Source: Streptomyces sp. NBC_01288
GTDB taxonomy: Bacteria; Actinomycetota; Actinomycetes; Streptomycetales; Streptomycetaceae
Direction of reading: 5' to 3'
NCBI RefSeq assembly: GCF_035982055.1
Contig: NZ_CP108427.1
Location: forward strand, 8,617,001 to 8,681,000
DNA length: 64,000 nt
Shown: one piece after another, positions 11,717 through 21,010 of the stretch
How positions within the stretch are numbered: position 1 is the first letter of the stretch
How the letters are laid out: each line of letters begins with the position of its first letter
Notes under the pieces: generated by a model
The model's database searches: none
What the model was told of the DNA's origin: nothing
What the model saw: only the letters and a program-made list of their open reading frames with translations
Position numbers and translations under genes: made by a program

Positions 11717-12544
11717 TCAGGATTTGGTGACGGTCGCCTTGTTGATCACGACCGTCGCGTTCGGTGCTCCGTCGCCCGCGCCCGTGCTCTCACCAGCGGC
11801 CGCGATCTTGTTCAGGACCTTCATCCCGGAGGCCGAGATGGTCCCGAACGGGGTGTAACTGGCCGGGAGCTGGCTGTCCTTGTAGACGAGGAAGAACTGG
11901 CTGCCGCCGGTGTGCTTCTGACCGGTGTTCGCCATCGCCACCGTGCCCGCCGGGTAGTTCCCGCCCTTGAGGCTGGTGTCCTTCAGGTTTTCGTCCGGGA
12001 TCGTGTAACCGGGGCCGCCGCTGCCCGCGCCCGTCGGGTCGCCGCACTGCAGCACGTAGATGCCGCTGGTGGTGAGCCGGTGGCACTTCGTGTGGTCGAA
12101 GAAGCCCTTGCCGGCAAGGAAGTCGAACGAGTTCACGGTGTGCGGCGCGGCCGACGTCTTGAGCGCGATGTCGATGTCACCGCAGGTCGTCGCGAGCTTC
12201 ATCGTGTACTTCGCCGACTTGTCGATCGTGATCGCCGGCTCCTTCTTCCAGGTCTCCGTCTTGATCTTGCCGGCCGCCGGCTTCGCGCACGGGTCCGGCG
12301 CCTTCTTCGTCGCCGAGGCGCTGGGCGTGGGCGTCACGGCCGCGCTCGCGTTGGACTTGTCGTCGTCGTTCTTCAGGACGCCGGTCGTGTAGAGCGCGAC
12401 ACTTCCGATCACGATCACGCCGAGCACCGACGCGATCACCGAGTTGCGCATGCGCGCCTTGCGTCGAGCGGACGTACGCCGCTGCTGCTGCCGCAAGAAC
12501 TTCTCCCGCGCGAGCTGCCGCTTCCGCTGTTCCTGGGTGACCAC
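11717..12544 (-). CDS. Membrane-anchored cyclophilin-type peptidyl-prolyl isomerase
   Basis: The 275-aa protein starts with a highly basic cytoplasmic stretch (residues 1-32). One membrane segment follows (about 33-53, NSVIASVLGVIVIGSVALY), then a Ser/Ala/Pro linker and an extracytoplasmic cyclophilin domain (from about 100). The domain shows TTCGDIDIAL, the catalytic-Arg region FFDHTKCHRLTT, LQCGDPTGAGSGGPGY and GSQFFLVYKD. It should assist folding of exported proteins. The GTG start at 12544 has GAGGAG about 8 bases upstream. In streptomycetes this gene stands next to the MBL hydrolase and hisS, here divergent from them. Confidence 0.92.
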   Translation of the reverse strand: MVTQEQRKRQLAREKFLRQQQRRTSARRKARMRNSVIASVLGVIVIGSVALYTTGVLKNDDDKSNASAAVTPTPSASATKKAPDPCAKPAAGKIKTETWKKEPAITIDKSAKYTMKLATTCGDIDIALKTSAAPHTVNSFDFLAGKGFFDHTKCHRLTTSGIYVLQCGDPTGAGSGGPGYTIPDENLKDTSLKGGNYPAGTVAMANTGQKHTGGSQFFLVYKDSQLPASYTPFGTISASGMKVLNKIAAAGESTGAGDGAPNATVVINKATVTKS

Positions 12545-12723
12545 CGGATTCTCTCCTCATGCGTCTCGTACGTCGACTGGGACGCGTGCGTCTTGTGAGC
12601 CGACCGCCTGCGTGTGCCCCGTACCGTATATGGGTTCGCTGAGGATTCGGCAGCGCCGGTAGGCTCTGACCACTGACGCAGGGATCCTTATCCCCACCCG
12701 TATCGACACAACGAAGGACGATC

Positions 12724-13434
12724 GTGCTCATTGCCGGGTTCCCCGCCGGGGCCTGGGGGACGAACTGTTATCTCGTCGCCCCCGCCGCCGGTGAGGAGTG
12801 CGTGATCATCGACCCGGGCCATCAGGCCGCCCAGGGAGTCGAGGAAGCGCTCAGGAAGCATCGGCTCAAGCCCGTCGCGGTCGTCCTCACCCATGGCCAC
12901 ATCGACCATGTGGCCTCGGTCGTCCCGGTGTGCGGCGCGCACGACGTGCCGGCCTGGATCCACCCCGAGGACCGGTACATGATGAGCGACCCCGAGAAGG
13001 CGCTCGGCCGCTCGATCGGGATGCCGCTGATGGGCGAGCTGACCGTGGGGGAGCCGGACGACGTCAAGGAGCTGACCGACGGCGCACGGCTCGCGCTCGC
13101 GGGACTGGAGTTCTCGGTCGCGCACGCGCCGGGCCATACGAAGGGGTCGGTGACCTTCCAGATGCCCGAGACCACGGACATCCCGTCCGTGTTCTTCTCC
13201 GGGGATCTGCTCTTCGCCGGCTCCATCGGACGCACCGACCTGCCCGGCGGCTCCCACGCCGAGATCCTCGACTCGCTGGCCCGTGTGTGCCTGCCGCTCG
13301 ACGACTCGACCGTGGTGCTGTCCGGCCACGGCCCCCAGACGACCATCGGCCAGGAGCGCGCCACCAACCCGTACCTGCGGGAGGTGGCCTCCGGCGGCCA
13401 GGGAGCCCAGGACGCTCCCCGACGAGGAATGTGA
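12724..13434 (+). CDS. Metallo-beta-lactamase-fold hydrolase (glyoxalase II-like)
   Basis: The 236-aa product has the THGHIDH metal-binding motif (about residues 56-62), a later His in AHAPGHTKGS, an Asp in FFSGDLLF and a final His in VVLSGHGPQT. This is the complete dinuclear metal set of the glyoxalase II/RNase-like MBL group. The GTG at 12724 has GAAGGA about 6 bases before it. It lies 12 bp upstream of hisS, so the two are probably co-transcribed. The substrate is unknown; hydroxyacylglutathione is unlikely to be native because actinomycetes use mycothiol. Confidence 0.9.
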   Translation: MLIAGFPAGAWGTNCYLVAPAAGEECVIIDPGHQAAQGVEEALRKHRLKPVAVVLTHGHIDHVASVVPVCGAHDVPAWIHPEDRYMMSDPEKALGRSIGMPLMGELTVGEPDDVKELTDGARLALAGLEFSVAHAPGHTKGSVTFQMPETTDIPSVFFSGDLLFAGSIGRTDLPGGSHAEILDSLARVCLPLDDSTVVLSGHGPQTTIGQERATNPYLREVASGGQGAQDAPRRGM

Positions 13435-13446
13435 CGAGAGATTTTC

Positions 13447-14709
13447 GTGAGCACCTTTCAGGCCCCCAAGGGCACGTACGACCTGATTCCGCCGGAGTCG
13501 GCCAAGTACCTCGCCGTGCGCGAGGCGATCGCCGCTCCGCTGCGCAACTCCGGCTACGGCTACATCGAGACGCCCGGCTTCGAGAACGTCGAGCTGTTCG
13601 CGCGCGGGGTCGGTGAGTCCACCGACATCGTGACCAAGGAGATGTACGCCTTCGAGACCAAGGGCGGCGACCAGCTCGCCCTGCGCCCCGAGGGCACGGC
13701 CTCCGTACTGCGCGCGGCACTTGAGGCCAACCTGCACAAGCTCGGCAACCTGCCGGTGAAGCTCTGGTACTCGGGCTCCTACTACCGCTACGAGCGCCCC
13801 CAGAAGGGCCGTTACCGCCACTTCTCCCAGGTCGGCGCCGAGGCGATCGGTGCCGAGGACCCGGCGCTGGACGCCGAGTTGATCATCCTGGCGGACCAGG
13901 CGTACCGCTCCCTGGGCCTGCGCACCTTCCGCATCCTCCTCAACAGCCTGGGCGACAAGGAATGCCGTCCGGTGTACCGGGAGGCGCTCCAGAACTTCCT
14001 CCGCGGCCTGGACCTCGACGAGGAGACCCTGCGCCGCGCGGACATCAACCCGCTCCGCGTCCTCGACGACAAACGCCCCGACGTCCAGAAGCAGTTGACG
14101 GACGCCCCGCTGCTCCGCGACTACCTGTGCGACGCGTGCAAGGCGTACCACGAGGAGGTCCGCGAACTGATCACGGCTGCGGGCGTCGCCTTCGAGGACG
14201 ACCCGAAGCTGGTCCGCGGCCTGGACTACTACACTCGTACGACCTTCGAGTTCGTCCACGACGGTCTGGGTTCCCAGTCCGCGGTGGGCGGCGGCGGCCG
14301 TTACGACGGCCTGTCCGAGATGATCGGCGGTCCCGCACTGCCCTCCGTGGGCTGGGCGTTGGGCGTCGACCGTACGGTCCTCGCCCTGGAGGCGGAGGGC
14401 GTCGAACTCGAACTCCCCGCGTCCACCAGCGTGTTCGCGGTCCCGCTCGGCGACGAGGCCCGCCGCGTCCTCTTCACCAAGGTCACCGAACTCCGCAAGC
14501 TCGGTATCGCGGCGGACTTCTCCTACGGCTCCAAGGGCCTCAAGGGTGCGATGAAGAGCGCCAACCGCAGTGGGGCCCGGTACACGATCGTCGCCGGCGA
14601 GCGTGATCTCGCCGAGGGTGTCGTGCAGCTCAAGGACATGGAGTCCGGGGACCAGCGGGCGGTCGGGGTGAACGAGATCGTGGCGGAACTGGAGTCGAAG
14701 CTGGGCTGA
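13447..14709 (+). CDS. hisS: Histidine--tRNA ligase
   Basis: Class II synthetase charging tRNA-His. The 420-aa protein has motif 2 ([19 protein letters not shown]), the histidine-specific [15 protein letters not shown], motif 3 region GGGGRYDGL through GWALGVDR, and the C-terminal anticodon-binding domain. The length matches bacterial HisRS. The GTG at 13447 follows the hydrolase gene by 12 bp. A large inverted repeat sits after the stop, separating it from the convergent response-regulator gene. Confidence 0.97.
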   Translation: MSTFQAPKGTYDLIPPESAKYLAVREAIAAPLRNSGYGYIETPGFENVELFARGVGESTDIVTKEMYAFETKGGDQLALRPEGTASVLRAALEANLHKLGNLPVKLWYSGSYYRYERPQKGRYRHFSQVGAEAIGAEDPALDAELIILADQAYRSLGLRTFRILLNSLGDKECRPVYREALQNFLRGLDLDEETLRRADINPLRVLDDKRPDVQKQLTDAPLLRDYLCDACKAYHEEVRELITAAGVAFEDDPKLVRGLDYYTRTTFEFVHDGLGSQSAVGGGGRYDGLSEMIGGPALPSVGWALGVDRTVLALEAEGVELELPASTSVFAVPLGDEARRVLFTKVTELRKLGIAADFSYGSKGLKGAMKSANRSGARYTIVAGERDLAEGVVQLKDMESGDQRAVGVNEIVAELESKLG

Positions 14710-14721
14710 GGCCTGGCTTCT

Positions 14722-14926
14722 TCGCCCCCGCCGCCCCTACCCGTCCCGTCCCTGGGGGCTGCCGCCCCCAGACCCCCGCTTCGGCCTGAACGGCCTCGTC
14801 CTCAAACGCCGGACGGGCTAAAAGATCAAGCTCCGGCCGGCGATAGTTCAGCCCCTCCGGCGTTTGAGGAGCGGGGTCTGGGACGGAGCCCCAGAAGGAT
14901 GGGACGGGTAGGGGCGGAGGGGGCGA
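14722..14926. repeat. Long imperfect inverted repeat (dispersed Streptomyces extragenic element)
   Basis: The outer arms 14722-14749 and 14899-14926 pair almost perfectly (TCGCCCCCGCCGCCCCTACC against its complement, two mismatches). A middle layer pairs GGGGCTGCCGCCCCCAGACC-type sequence with GGGGTCTGGGACGGAGCCCC. An inner layer pairs TCCTCAAACGCCGGACGGGC with its near-complement around 14850-14872. It fills the space between convergent hisS and the response-regulator gene and could act as a terminator for both. The inner TCAAACGCCGG words are familiar from streptomycete intergenic regions (recollection, not a search). Confidence 0.8.
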
Positions 14927-14932
14927 GAATCC

Positions 14933-15556
14933 TCAGTCCAGCAACCCGTACCGCATCGCACTCGTCACAGCCGCAGTCCGGTCATCGACCCCCAACTTCC
15001 CGAAGACCCGCAGCAGATGGGTCTTCACCGTCGACTCCCCGATGTACAACCGCCGCCCGATCTCCGCGTTGGTGCACCCCTCCGCCACCAACCGCAACAC
15101 CGCGATCTCCCGCTCGGACAACCGAGGCCGCTCCGGCCTGGTCCGCAACTGGTCCACCAACCGCGCTGCCACAGACGGCGCCAACACGGTCTCGCCCCGC
15201 GCAGCGGCCCGTACCGCGTCCGCGAGCTCACCCCGCGGCAGATCCTTCAGCAAGTAGCCCGCAGCCCCCGCCTCCACGGCCCGCAGAATGTCCCGGTCGG
15301 TCTCGTACGTGGTGAGGACGATCACCCGGCACGACAACCCGGCCGCACTCATCCGCACGATGGAGTCGACTCCTCCGCCACCCGGCATCCGCAGGTCCAT
15401 CAGCACGATGTCCGGCCTCAACTCGGCGGCCAGCGCCTCCGCTTGCGGCCCGCTCGACGCGTCGGCGACGACATCGAGGTCCGGTTCGGCGCTGAGCATG
15501 GCGCGCAGACCCTCGCGTACGACGGGATGGTCGTCGGCCAGGATGATCCGGATCAT
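14933..15556 (-). CDS. NarL-type response regulator
   Basis: The 207-aa protein has an N-terminal receiver domain with the acidic pair in ILADDH, phosphoacceptor D54 in VLMDLRMPG and the conserved Lys in GYLLKD. The C-terminal LuxR/NarL helix-turn-helix follows (LSEREIAVLRLVAEGCTNAEIGRRL, quoted here as LSEREIAVLRL and NAEIGRRL). The start codon overlaps the stop of the upstream kinase gene by 4 bp. It is the last gene of the minus-strand ABC-exporter/two-component operon and probably controls that operon or a divergent target. The kinase and regulator are clearly a cognate pair by coupling. Confidence 0.94.
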   Translation of the reverse strand: MIRIILADDHPVVREGLRAMLSAEPDLDVVADASSGPQAEALAAELRPDIVLMDLRMPGGGGVDSIVRMSAAGLSCRVIVLTTYETDRDILRAVEAGAAGYLLKDLPRGELADAVRAAARGETVLAPSVAARLVDQLRTRPERPRLSEREIAVLRLVAEGCTNAEIGRRLYIGESTVKTHLLRVFGKLGVDDRTAAVTSAMRYGLLD

Positions 15557-16797
15557 CGAGAACTCCTCAGGGGCGATACGGGTGATGCAGGCGGCACAGG
15601 GGATTCAGGCAATGCGGGCGATACCGGCAGTCGTACCGTCACCGTCGTCCCCTCGCCCACCGCGCTCCGCACCACCGCCGTCCCACCCACCTCCGCCGCC
15701 CGCGTCCGCAACCCCGCCAGACCGTAACCGCCGGACACCGCCCCGGGGTCGAAGCCGCATCCGTCGTCCCGTACCGCCACGGTGAGTTGCTCGTCGGTGT
15801 ACACCAGCGCGAGGCTCACCTTCGCCGAACTCCCCGCATGCTTACGGGCGTTGGCGAGCGCCTCCTGACAGGAACGCAGGGCCACCACCTCAGGACCGGC
15901 AGGCAACGCGCGTACCGGACCGGTGACTTGGAGGGTCGCGTCATGGCGGGCGGCGAGCCGGCGCAGGGCGTCCGAGAGGGACGCGCCCTCCAGGTCGGCC
16001 GGTGTGCCGCCGGCGACCAGGGCGCGGGCCTCGGCGAGGTTCTGCCGGGCCGTCTCGTCCATCAGGGCCAAGTGCCGCCTGGCCTGCGGGAGATCGTCGT
16101 CCAGCTCCGCCTCCACCGCCTGGGCCAGCATCAGCAGGCTGGTGAAGCCCTGGGCGAGGGTGTCGTGGATCTCGCGGGCCATGCGCTCCCGTTCGGCCAA
16201 CGCGCCGTGGGCCGACGACAGTCGGGAGACCTCGTGGCGGCTGGCATCCAGCTCGGCTATCAACTCCGCGCGCTCCTGGCTCTGTTCGATGACGCGGATG
16301 ATCCAGGTGCCGAGGGCCATCGAGAAGACCAGAGTCACCACCGCGAAGACGGAATTGAAGAACACGTCCTGCGCGCCCGGCCACCACAGCAGCGCCCAGC
16401 CGATCACCGGCGCGATGTTGATCACGGTCACCGCGATCAGCGCCCAGCGCAGCCGCAGCACCATGAAGCAGGGCGGGACGAGGGCGAAGGCCAGCAGCCG
16501 GGTCTCGCCGACCAGGACCGCGGAGGGCAGGAACAGCGCCATCTCCGCGATGAGGTAGCCGACGGCCCGGCGTTCGTCCGGGGGGTCGCCCTGAAGGACC
16601 GGGCGCCCGACCCGGACGTAGAGCGGGATCAGCGGGACGAGCAGCGCGGCCGCCGTGACGCGTACCGGCCACCCCGGTTGGCTCGTGCCGAGCACGAACA
16701 CCAGGGTGGCCAGCCAGATCAGGGCGAAGTACGTGTCCCAGAGGCGGAACGAGCGGTCCCAGGTGTACGAACCCGTCGCCCCGTGCGGAGCGGTCAT
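15553..16797 (-). CDS. Membrane sensor histidine kinase (HisKA_3 type)
   Basis: The 414-aa protein has about five or six membrane segments in residues 20-170 and a short coiled linker. A HisKA_3 dimerisation helix follows with the phospho-acceptor His211 in MAREIHDTLAQGF, and then an HATPase_c domain with DDGCGFDPGA and GGYGLAGLRTRA. The ATG at 16797 overlaps the permease stop by 4 bp. Little extracytoplasmic sequence exists, so the stimulus is probably membrane-borne, as in sensors that detect cell-envelope stress or the state of the partner transporter. This last point is inference. Confidence 0.93.
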   Translation of the reverse strand: MTAPHGATGSYTWDRSFRLWDTYFALIWLATLVFVLGTSQPGWPVRVTAAALLVPLIPLYVRVGRPVLQGDPPDERRAVGYLIAEMALFLPSAVLVGETRLLAFALVPPCFMVLRLRWALIAVTVINIAPVIGWALLWWPGAQDVFFNSVFAVVTLVFSMALGTWIIRVIEQSQERAELIAELDASRHEVSRLSSAHGALAERERMAREIHDTLAQGFTSLLMLAQAVEAELDDDLPQARRHLALMDETARQNLAEARALVAGGTPADLEGASLSDALRRLAARHDATLQVTGPVRALPAGPEVVALRSCQEALANARKHAGSSAKVSLALVYTDEQLTVAVRDDGCGFDPGAVSGGYGLAGLRTRAAEVGGTAVVRSAVGEGTTVTVRLPVSPALPESPVPPASPVSPLRSSR

Positions 16798-17645
16798 CCG
16801 TCGCGCCGGTTCTTCCACCGGAAGGTCAGCAGGCACAGCAGCAATCCTCCGACGCACCACGCCCCGAGCACCAGCGCGATCTTCCCGAACTCCCAGCTTC
16901 CGGCCTGCTCCAGCACCTGGGCCGACGAGGGCAGGAACACCCCGCGCAGCCCCTGGCACATCCACTTCAGCGGGAACAGGGCGCCGATGTTGAGCATCCA
17001 GTCCGGGATGGTGTCGATGGAGATGTACACCCCGGAGATGAACTGGAGGACCAGGAAGGGGAGTACGACCACGGAGGTCGCGCTCTTGCCGGACTTGGGG
17101 ACCGAGCTGACCGCGATGCCGAGCAGTGCGCACGCCGTCAGACCGAGCACGAAGATCCACCCGAAGTCCAGCCACTTCACGGCGGACGAGGGCAGGTCCA
17201 CGTCGTAGAGCGTGGTGCCGACGAGGAGCAGGATCGCGGTCTCCATGAGGCCCGTGACCAGAACCAGCCAGATCTTGCCGAGGAAGTACGCGGCCGGTGG
17301 CATCGGCGTGCCGCGCAGCCGGCGCAGCACCTTCTCGTCGCGTTCGATCGCGATCGAGATGCCGAGGGACTGGAAACTCGTCGACATGATGCCGGCGGCC
17401 ATCATCGCCGGGACGTAGAGCTGGGAGGCGTTGATGCCCGCGCCCCGGACGTCGTCCTTGAAGATCGACGCGAAGAGGAAGAGGAAGACGACCGGGAAGG
17501 CGAAGGTGAACACCACCTGGTCGCGCTGCCGGAAGAACTGCTTGAGTTCCAGCACACCTCGTTGCAGGCCGAGTCCCCAGGCACTGGGAAGCCGTTCTCC
17601 GGAGGTCTTCGTCCGGGCCTGCGCCACCGTCGTGGTCGCGGTCAT
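16794..17645 (-). CDS. ABC-2 type transporter permease
   Basis: The 283-aa membrane protein has about six predicted helices (first at about 37-57, last near the C-terminus at [19 protein letters not shown]). The topology and the conserved loop [22 protein letters not shown] place it in the DrrB-like ABC-2 export permease family. The ATG at 17645 overlaps the ATPase stop by 4 bp, and its own stop overlaps the kinase start. Together with the ATPase it should form an exporter; the substrate cannot be told from sequence. Confidence 0.93.
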   Translation of the reverse strand: MTATTTVAQARTKTSGERLPSAWGLGLQRGVLELKQFFRQRDQVVFTFAFPVVFLFLFASIFKDDVRGAGINASQLYVPAMMAAGIMSTSFQSLGISIAIERDEKVLRRLRGTPMPPAAYFLGKIWLVLVTGLMETAILLLVGTTLYDVDLPSSAVKWLDFGWIFVLGLTACALLGIAVSSVPKSGKSATSVVVLPFLVLQFISGVYISIDTIPDWMLNIGALFPLKWMCQGLRGVFLPSSAQVLEQAGSWEFGKIALVLGAWCVGGLLLCLLTFRWKNRRDG

Positions 17646-18508
17646 CGCGCGTCCTCCTGTCCGGTCAGCCGGAGGTAGACGTCCTCCAGGGTGGGGCGGC
17701 TGACCAGCAGCCCGGGGATCTCGCCGTCGAAGCGGTGCATGAGTTCGGCTACGACCTTGGTCGGAGTGTCCGTGTGCTCCGCGCGCGGGGTGCCGTCCGG
17801 TTCCGTCCACTCGACGGTTGCTCCGGTGCCGTGGCGTTCGCGCAGGGTGGCTGGTTCGCCCTCGGCGACCACACGGCCCTTGGCGACGATGGCCAGGCGG
17901 TCGGCGAGGTTCTCCGCCTCCTCCAGGTAGTGGGTGGTGAGGAGGATGGTCGTGCCCTCGTCGGCGAGCTTGCGGATCAGGTCCCAGAACTGGCGCCGGG
18001 CCGCCGGGTCGAAACCGGTCGTCGGCTCGTCCAGGAGGAGGAGATCGGGGCCACCTATCACCCCGAGGGCCACATCGAGACGCCTGCGCTGGCCGCCCGA
18101 CAGGGCCTTGATCCGGCTGTCCACCTTGGCCTCCAGACCGACCAGGCCGATGACCTCCTCGGGGTCACGCGGGCGGGGGTAGTAGGGCGCGAAATGCCGT
18201 ACGGTCTCGCCGACCGTCAACTCCGCGGGTGCCGATTCGTCCTGCCAGACGATTCCGACCCGCGAACGCCACGCGCGTGTGCCCGTCGCCGGGTCCGAGC
18301 CGAGCACCGAGACCTCGCCCGCGTCCCGGCCGCGGTTGCCCTGGAGGATCTCGACCGTGGTGCTCTTGCCCGCCCCGTTGGGTCCGAGCAGGCCGAACAC
18401 CTCTCCCGTGCGGATCTCCAGGTCGATTCCGTCCACGGCGGTCACGTCCCCGTACTGCTTGCGCAGCCCCCGCACATCCACTGCGAGTTCGTTCGCCTGT
18501 GTTGTCAT
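17642..18508 (-). CDS. ABC transporter ATP-binding protein
   Basis: The 288-aa DrrA-like nucleotide-binding subunit shows Walker [11 protein letters not shown] (about residues 42-51), signature [10 protein letters not shown], Walker [11 protein letters not shown] and the H-loop [11 protein letters not shown], plus a C-terminal DrrA-type extension. The ATG at 18508 lacks an obvious Shine-Dalgarno, so initiation may be close to the transcription start. It is the first gene of a four-gene overlapping operon (ATPase, permease, kinase, regulator) and is divergent from the VKOR gene over 142 bp. Confidence 0.93.
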   Translation of the reverse strand: MTTQANELAVDVRGLRKQYGDVTAVDGIDLEIRTGEVFGLLGPNGAGKSTTVEILQGNRGRDAGEVSVLGSDPATGTRAWRSRVGIVWQDESAPAELTVGETVRHFAPYYPRPRDPEEVIGLVGLEAKVDSRIKALSGGQRRRLDVALGVIGGPDLLLLDEPTTGFDPAARRQFWDLIRKLADEGTTILLTTHYLEEAENLADRLAIVAKGRVVAEGEPATLRERHGTGATVEWTEPDGTPRAEHTDTPTKVVAELMHRFDGEIPGLLVSRPTLEDVYLRLTGQEDAR

Positions 18509-18563
18509 GCGACGAGCATCGTCCGGAATCGAGCGCTCAGGGACGACCGTGCGTACTTCCTTA

Positions 18564-18583
18564 TGTCCATCGAACGGTGGACA
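18564..18583. promoter_or_regulatory. Inverted-repeat operator candidate between divergent operons
   Basis: TGTCCA-N8-TGGACA, extending to 7 of 8 matches per arm, sits 56 bases upstream of the ATPase start and 68-88 bases upstream of the VKOR start. The right half doubles as a plausible -35 (TGGACA) for the VKOR promoter. It is a natural binding site candidate for the operon's own response regulator; that assignment is inference. Confidence 0.5.
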
Positions 18584-18604
18584 GAGGTGCGCGTGCGGCA
18601 CAAT
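18578..18604 (+). promoter_or_regulatory. Putative promoter for VKOR gene
   Basis: TGGACA at 18578-18583 and CACAAT at 18599-18604 with a 15-bp spacer. The spacer is short for an optimal housekeeping promoter, so confidence is modest. Confidence 0.35.
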
Positions 18605-18650
18605 GGCCCTGCCCGAAGAAGGTCCAACTCTCAAGTGACGGATCGGCGTG

Positions 18651-19307
18651 ATGAGCAAGACGACAGTGAAGGACGTCGACACCGACTCCGAGCCGGAGCA
18701 CACGGCCGCGGAGCCGCGCACGGTCGGCGCCAGCCGGGCCTTCGCCGTGCTGCTGGTGATCACCGGAGCGGCCGGACTGCTCGCCGCCTGGGTCATCACG
18801 ATCGACAAGTTCAAGATCCTCGAAGGCAAGCTCGCGGGCAAGACGTTCACCCCGAGTTGCAGCATCAACCCGATCGTCTCCTGCGGCAGCGTCATGGAGA
18901 GCAAGCAGGCCGCGGCCTTCGGCTTCCCGAACCCGATGCTCGGCCTGGTCGCCTACGGCATCGTGATCTGCGTCGGCGTCAGCCTGCTGACCCGGGTCCA
19001 GTTCCCGCGCTGGTACTGGCTGACCTTCAACTTCGGCACGCTCTTCGGGGTGGCCTTCTGCACCTGGCTGCAGTTCCAGTCGCTGTACCGGATCAACGCG
19101 CTGTGCCTGTGGTGCTCGCTGGCCTGGGTCGCCACGATCACCATGTTCTGGTACGTCACGTCGTTCAACATCCGCAACGACTTCCTGAAGGCCCCGCGTC
19201 CGGTCAAGAACTTCCTGGGCGAGTTCACCTGGGTCCTCCCGGTCACCCACGTCGGCATCATCGCGATGTTGATCCTGACCCGCTGGGGCACCCAGCTCTG
19301 GGCCTGA
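18651..19307 (+). CDS. Vitamin K epoxide reductase (VKOR) family protein
   Basis: A 218-aa membrane oxidoreductase that would re-oxidise an extracytoplasmic disulfide-forming partner, passing electrons to quinone. Four membrane helices are visible. The two redox pairs of the family are present: C70/C78 in the loop [13 protein letters not shown] and the active-site CXXC at 152-155 ([10 protein letters not shown]). The ATG at 18651 is chosen; a GTG sits immediately before it at 18648 and cannot be excluded. No fused thioredoxin domain is present. It is followed 47 bp later by rarA. Confidence 0.9.
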   Translation: MSKTTVKDVDTDSEPEHTAAEPRTVGASRAFAVLLVITGAAGLLAAWVITIDKFKILEGKLAGKTFTPSCSINPIVSCGSVMESKQAAAFGFPNPMLGLVAYGIVICVGVSLLTRVQFPRWYWLTFNFGTLFGVAFCTWLQFQSLYRINALCLWCSLAWVATITMFWYVTSFNIRNDFLKAPRPVKNFLGEFTWVLPVTHVGIIAMLILTRWGTQLWA

Positions 19308-19354
19308 CACCGACCCCGACGGGATTGTCAGTGGCGTCACATAGGGTTTTGGAC

Positions 19355-20710
19355 GTGGAGCCCGACCTATTCACCGCCGCAGCCGAAGAACGCCAGGAGA
19401 AGGACCCGTCCAGCAGTCCCCTGGCGGTACGGATGCGCCCGCGCACCCTCGACGAGGTCGTGGGCCAGCAGCACCTGCTGAAGCCGGGCTCACCCCTGCG
19501 CAGACTGGTCGGCGAGGGGGCGGGCGGCCCGGCCGGACCCTCCTCGGTGATCCTCTGGGGCCCGCCCGGCACCGGAAAGACGACCCTGGCCTACGTCGTC
19601 TCCAAGGCGACCGACAAGCGCTTCGTGGAGCTTTCCGCGATCACCGCAGGGGTCAAGGAGGTCCGCGCGGTCATCGACGGCGCCCGCCGCGCCACCGGGG
19701 GCTTCGGCAAGGAGACCGTCCTCTTCCTCGACGAGATCCACCGCTTCAGCAAGGCCCAGCAGGACTCCCTGCTCCCGGCCGTCGAGAACCGCTGGATCAC
19801 CCTGATCGCGGCGACCACGGAGAACCCGTACTTCTCGGTGATCTCCCCGCTCCTGTCCCGCTCCCTCCTCCTCACCCTCGAACCCCTCACGGACGACGAC
19901 CTGCGCGCCCTGATCCGCCGCGCGCTGTCCGACGAGCGTGGTCTCAAGGACGCGGTCGCCCTCCCCGAGGACAGCGAGAACCACCTGCTGCGCATCGCCG
20001 GCGGCGACGCCCGCCGCGCGCTCACCGCCCTGGAGGCCGCCGCCGGGGCCGCCCTCGACAAGGGCGAGCCGGACATCACCCTCCAGACCCTGGAGGAGAC
20101 CGTCGACCGCGCGGCGGTGAAGTACGACCGCGACGGCGACCAGCACTACGACGTGGCCAGCGCCCTCATCAAGTCCATCCGGGGTTCGGACGTCGACGCG
20201 GCGCTGCACTACCTGGCCCGCATGATCGAGGCCGGCGAGGACCCCCGCTTCATCGCCCGCCGCCTGATGATCTCGGCGAGCGAGGACATCGGCCTCGCCG
20301 ATCCCAACGCCCTGCCGATCGCGGTCGCCGCAGCCCAGGCCGTGGCGATGATCGGCTTCCCGGAGGCCGCGCTCACCCTCAGCCACGCCACCATCGCCCT
20401 CGCCCTCGCGCCCAAGTCGAACGCGGCGACCACGGCGATCGGCGCCGCCATGGAGGACGTACGCAAGGGGCACGCCGGCCCGGTGCCGATGCATCTGCGG
20501 GACGGGCACTACAAGGGCGCGGCCAAGCTCGGGCACGCCCAGGGGTACGTCTACCCGCACGACCTGCCCGAGGGCATCGCCGAGCAGCAGTACGCCCCGG
20601 AGGAGCTGAAGGACCGTACGTACTACGAACCGACCCGGCACGGCGCCGAGGCCCGGTACGCGGACGCGGTCGAGTGGACCAGGAAACGCCTCGGTCGAAA
20701 GCGGTCCTGA
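19355..20710 (+). CDS. rarA: Replication-associated recombination protein A (AAA ATPase)
   Basis: MgsA/RarA/WRNIP1-family clamp-loader-like ATPase acting at stalled forks. The 451-aa product has Walker [11 protein letters not shown], Walker [16 protein letters not shown] and the arginine-finger region [15 protein letters not shown]. The C-terminal tetramerisation domain includes [16 protein letters not shown] and [12 protein letters not shown]. The GTG at 19355 gives the usual start for streptomycete homologues ([12 protein letters not shown]); an in-frame GTG at 19331 is the alternative. It is transcribed toward rpsD, whose leader begins within 10-20 bp of the rarA stop. Confidence 0.94.
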   Translation: MEPDLFTAAAEERQEKDPSSSPLAVRMRPRTLDEVVGQQHLLKPGSPLRRLVGEGAGGPAGPSSVILWGPPGTGKTTLAYVVSKATDKRFVELSAITAGVKEVRAVIDGARRATGGFGKETVLFLDEIHRFSKAQQDSLLPAVENRWITLIAATTENPYFSVISPLLSRSLLLTLEPLTDDDLRALIRRALSDERGLKDAVALPEDSENHLLRIAGGDARRALTALEAAAGAALDKGEPDITLQTLEETVDRAAVKYDRDGDQHYDVASALIKSIRGSDVDAALHYLARMIEAGEDPRFIARRLMISASEDIGLADPNALPIAVAAAQAVAMIGFPEAALTLSHATIALALAPKSNAATTAIGAAMEDVRKGHAGPVPMHLRDGHYKGAAKLGHAQGYVYPHDLPEGIAEQQYAPEELKDRTYYEPTRHGAEARYADAVEWTRKRLGRKRS

Positions 20711-20718
20711 GCACCCTG

Positions 20719-20724
20719 TAGAAT
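20719..20724 (+). promoter_or_regulatory. Putative -10 element for rpsD
   Basis: TAGAAT, a good match to the streptomycete -10 consensus, lies 9 bases after the rarA stop. The -35 is poor. If used, it would create an rpsD 5' leader of about 280 nt. Confidence 0.4.
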
Positions 20725-21010
20725 CCTGCCCAGTGCTGCGTCCCGTGTCCGACTCCGGTCGGCGCCTCAGGCGGGACAACCAGCCGGATCTTCTGATCCA
20801 GGAGCGTCGCGCACCGTCGTAGGTGTCGCGGGCAGCCCACCACCACCCGGGGTTCCGGGACCGGTCGGTGGGCCGTTCGTGTGCTGCACATGTGCCCAGA
20901 CCAGGGGAACGGCAGCCTGGCAAGTCCCTCGTGGACCTGTCGGGATTCCCCCGGCTGCGGATGCGACCTCCCCTAACCCTGAGGCAGCCGAAAAGGAAAA
21001 GGAATAAGCA
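20725..21010 (+). promoter_or_regulatory. Long structured 5' leader of rpsD
   Basis: The 300-base gap before rpsD contains no gene. It has several short inverted repeats (for example CCGACTCCGGTCGG near 20750 and CCGGGGTTCCGG near 20851). It ends in an A/G-rich ribosome-binding stretch with AAGGAAAAGGAA just before the GTG. Ribosomal protein S4 is an autogenous translational repressor in other bacteria, so a regulatory role is plausible but not shown. Confidence 0.4.

Noticed and set aside
13435-13446. T-box leader before hisS
   Set aside because: Only 12 bases separate hisS from the upstream gene; there is no room for a T-box.
16797-17175. N-terminal extension of the histidine kinase to 17175
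   Set aside because: It would overlap the permease gene by 380 bp; the ATG at 16797 with ATGA overlap fits the operon.
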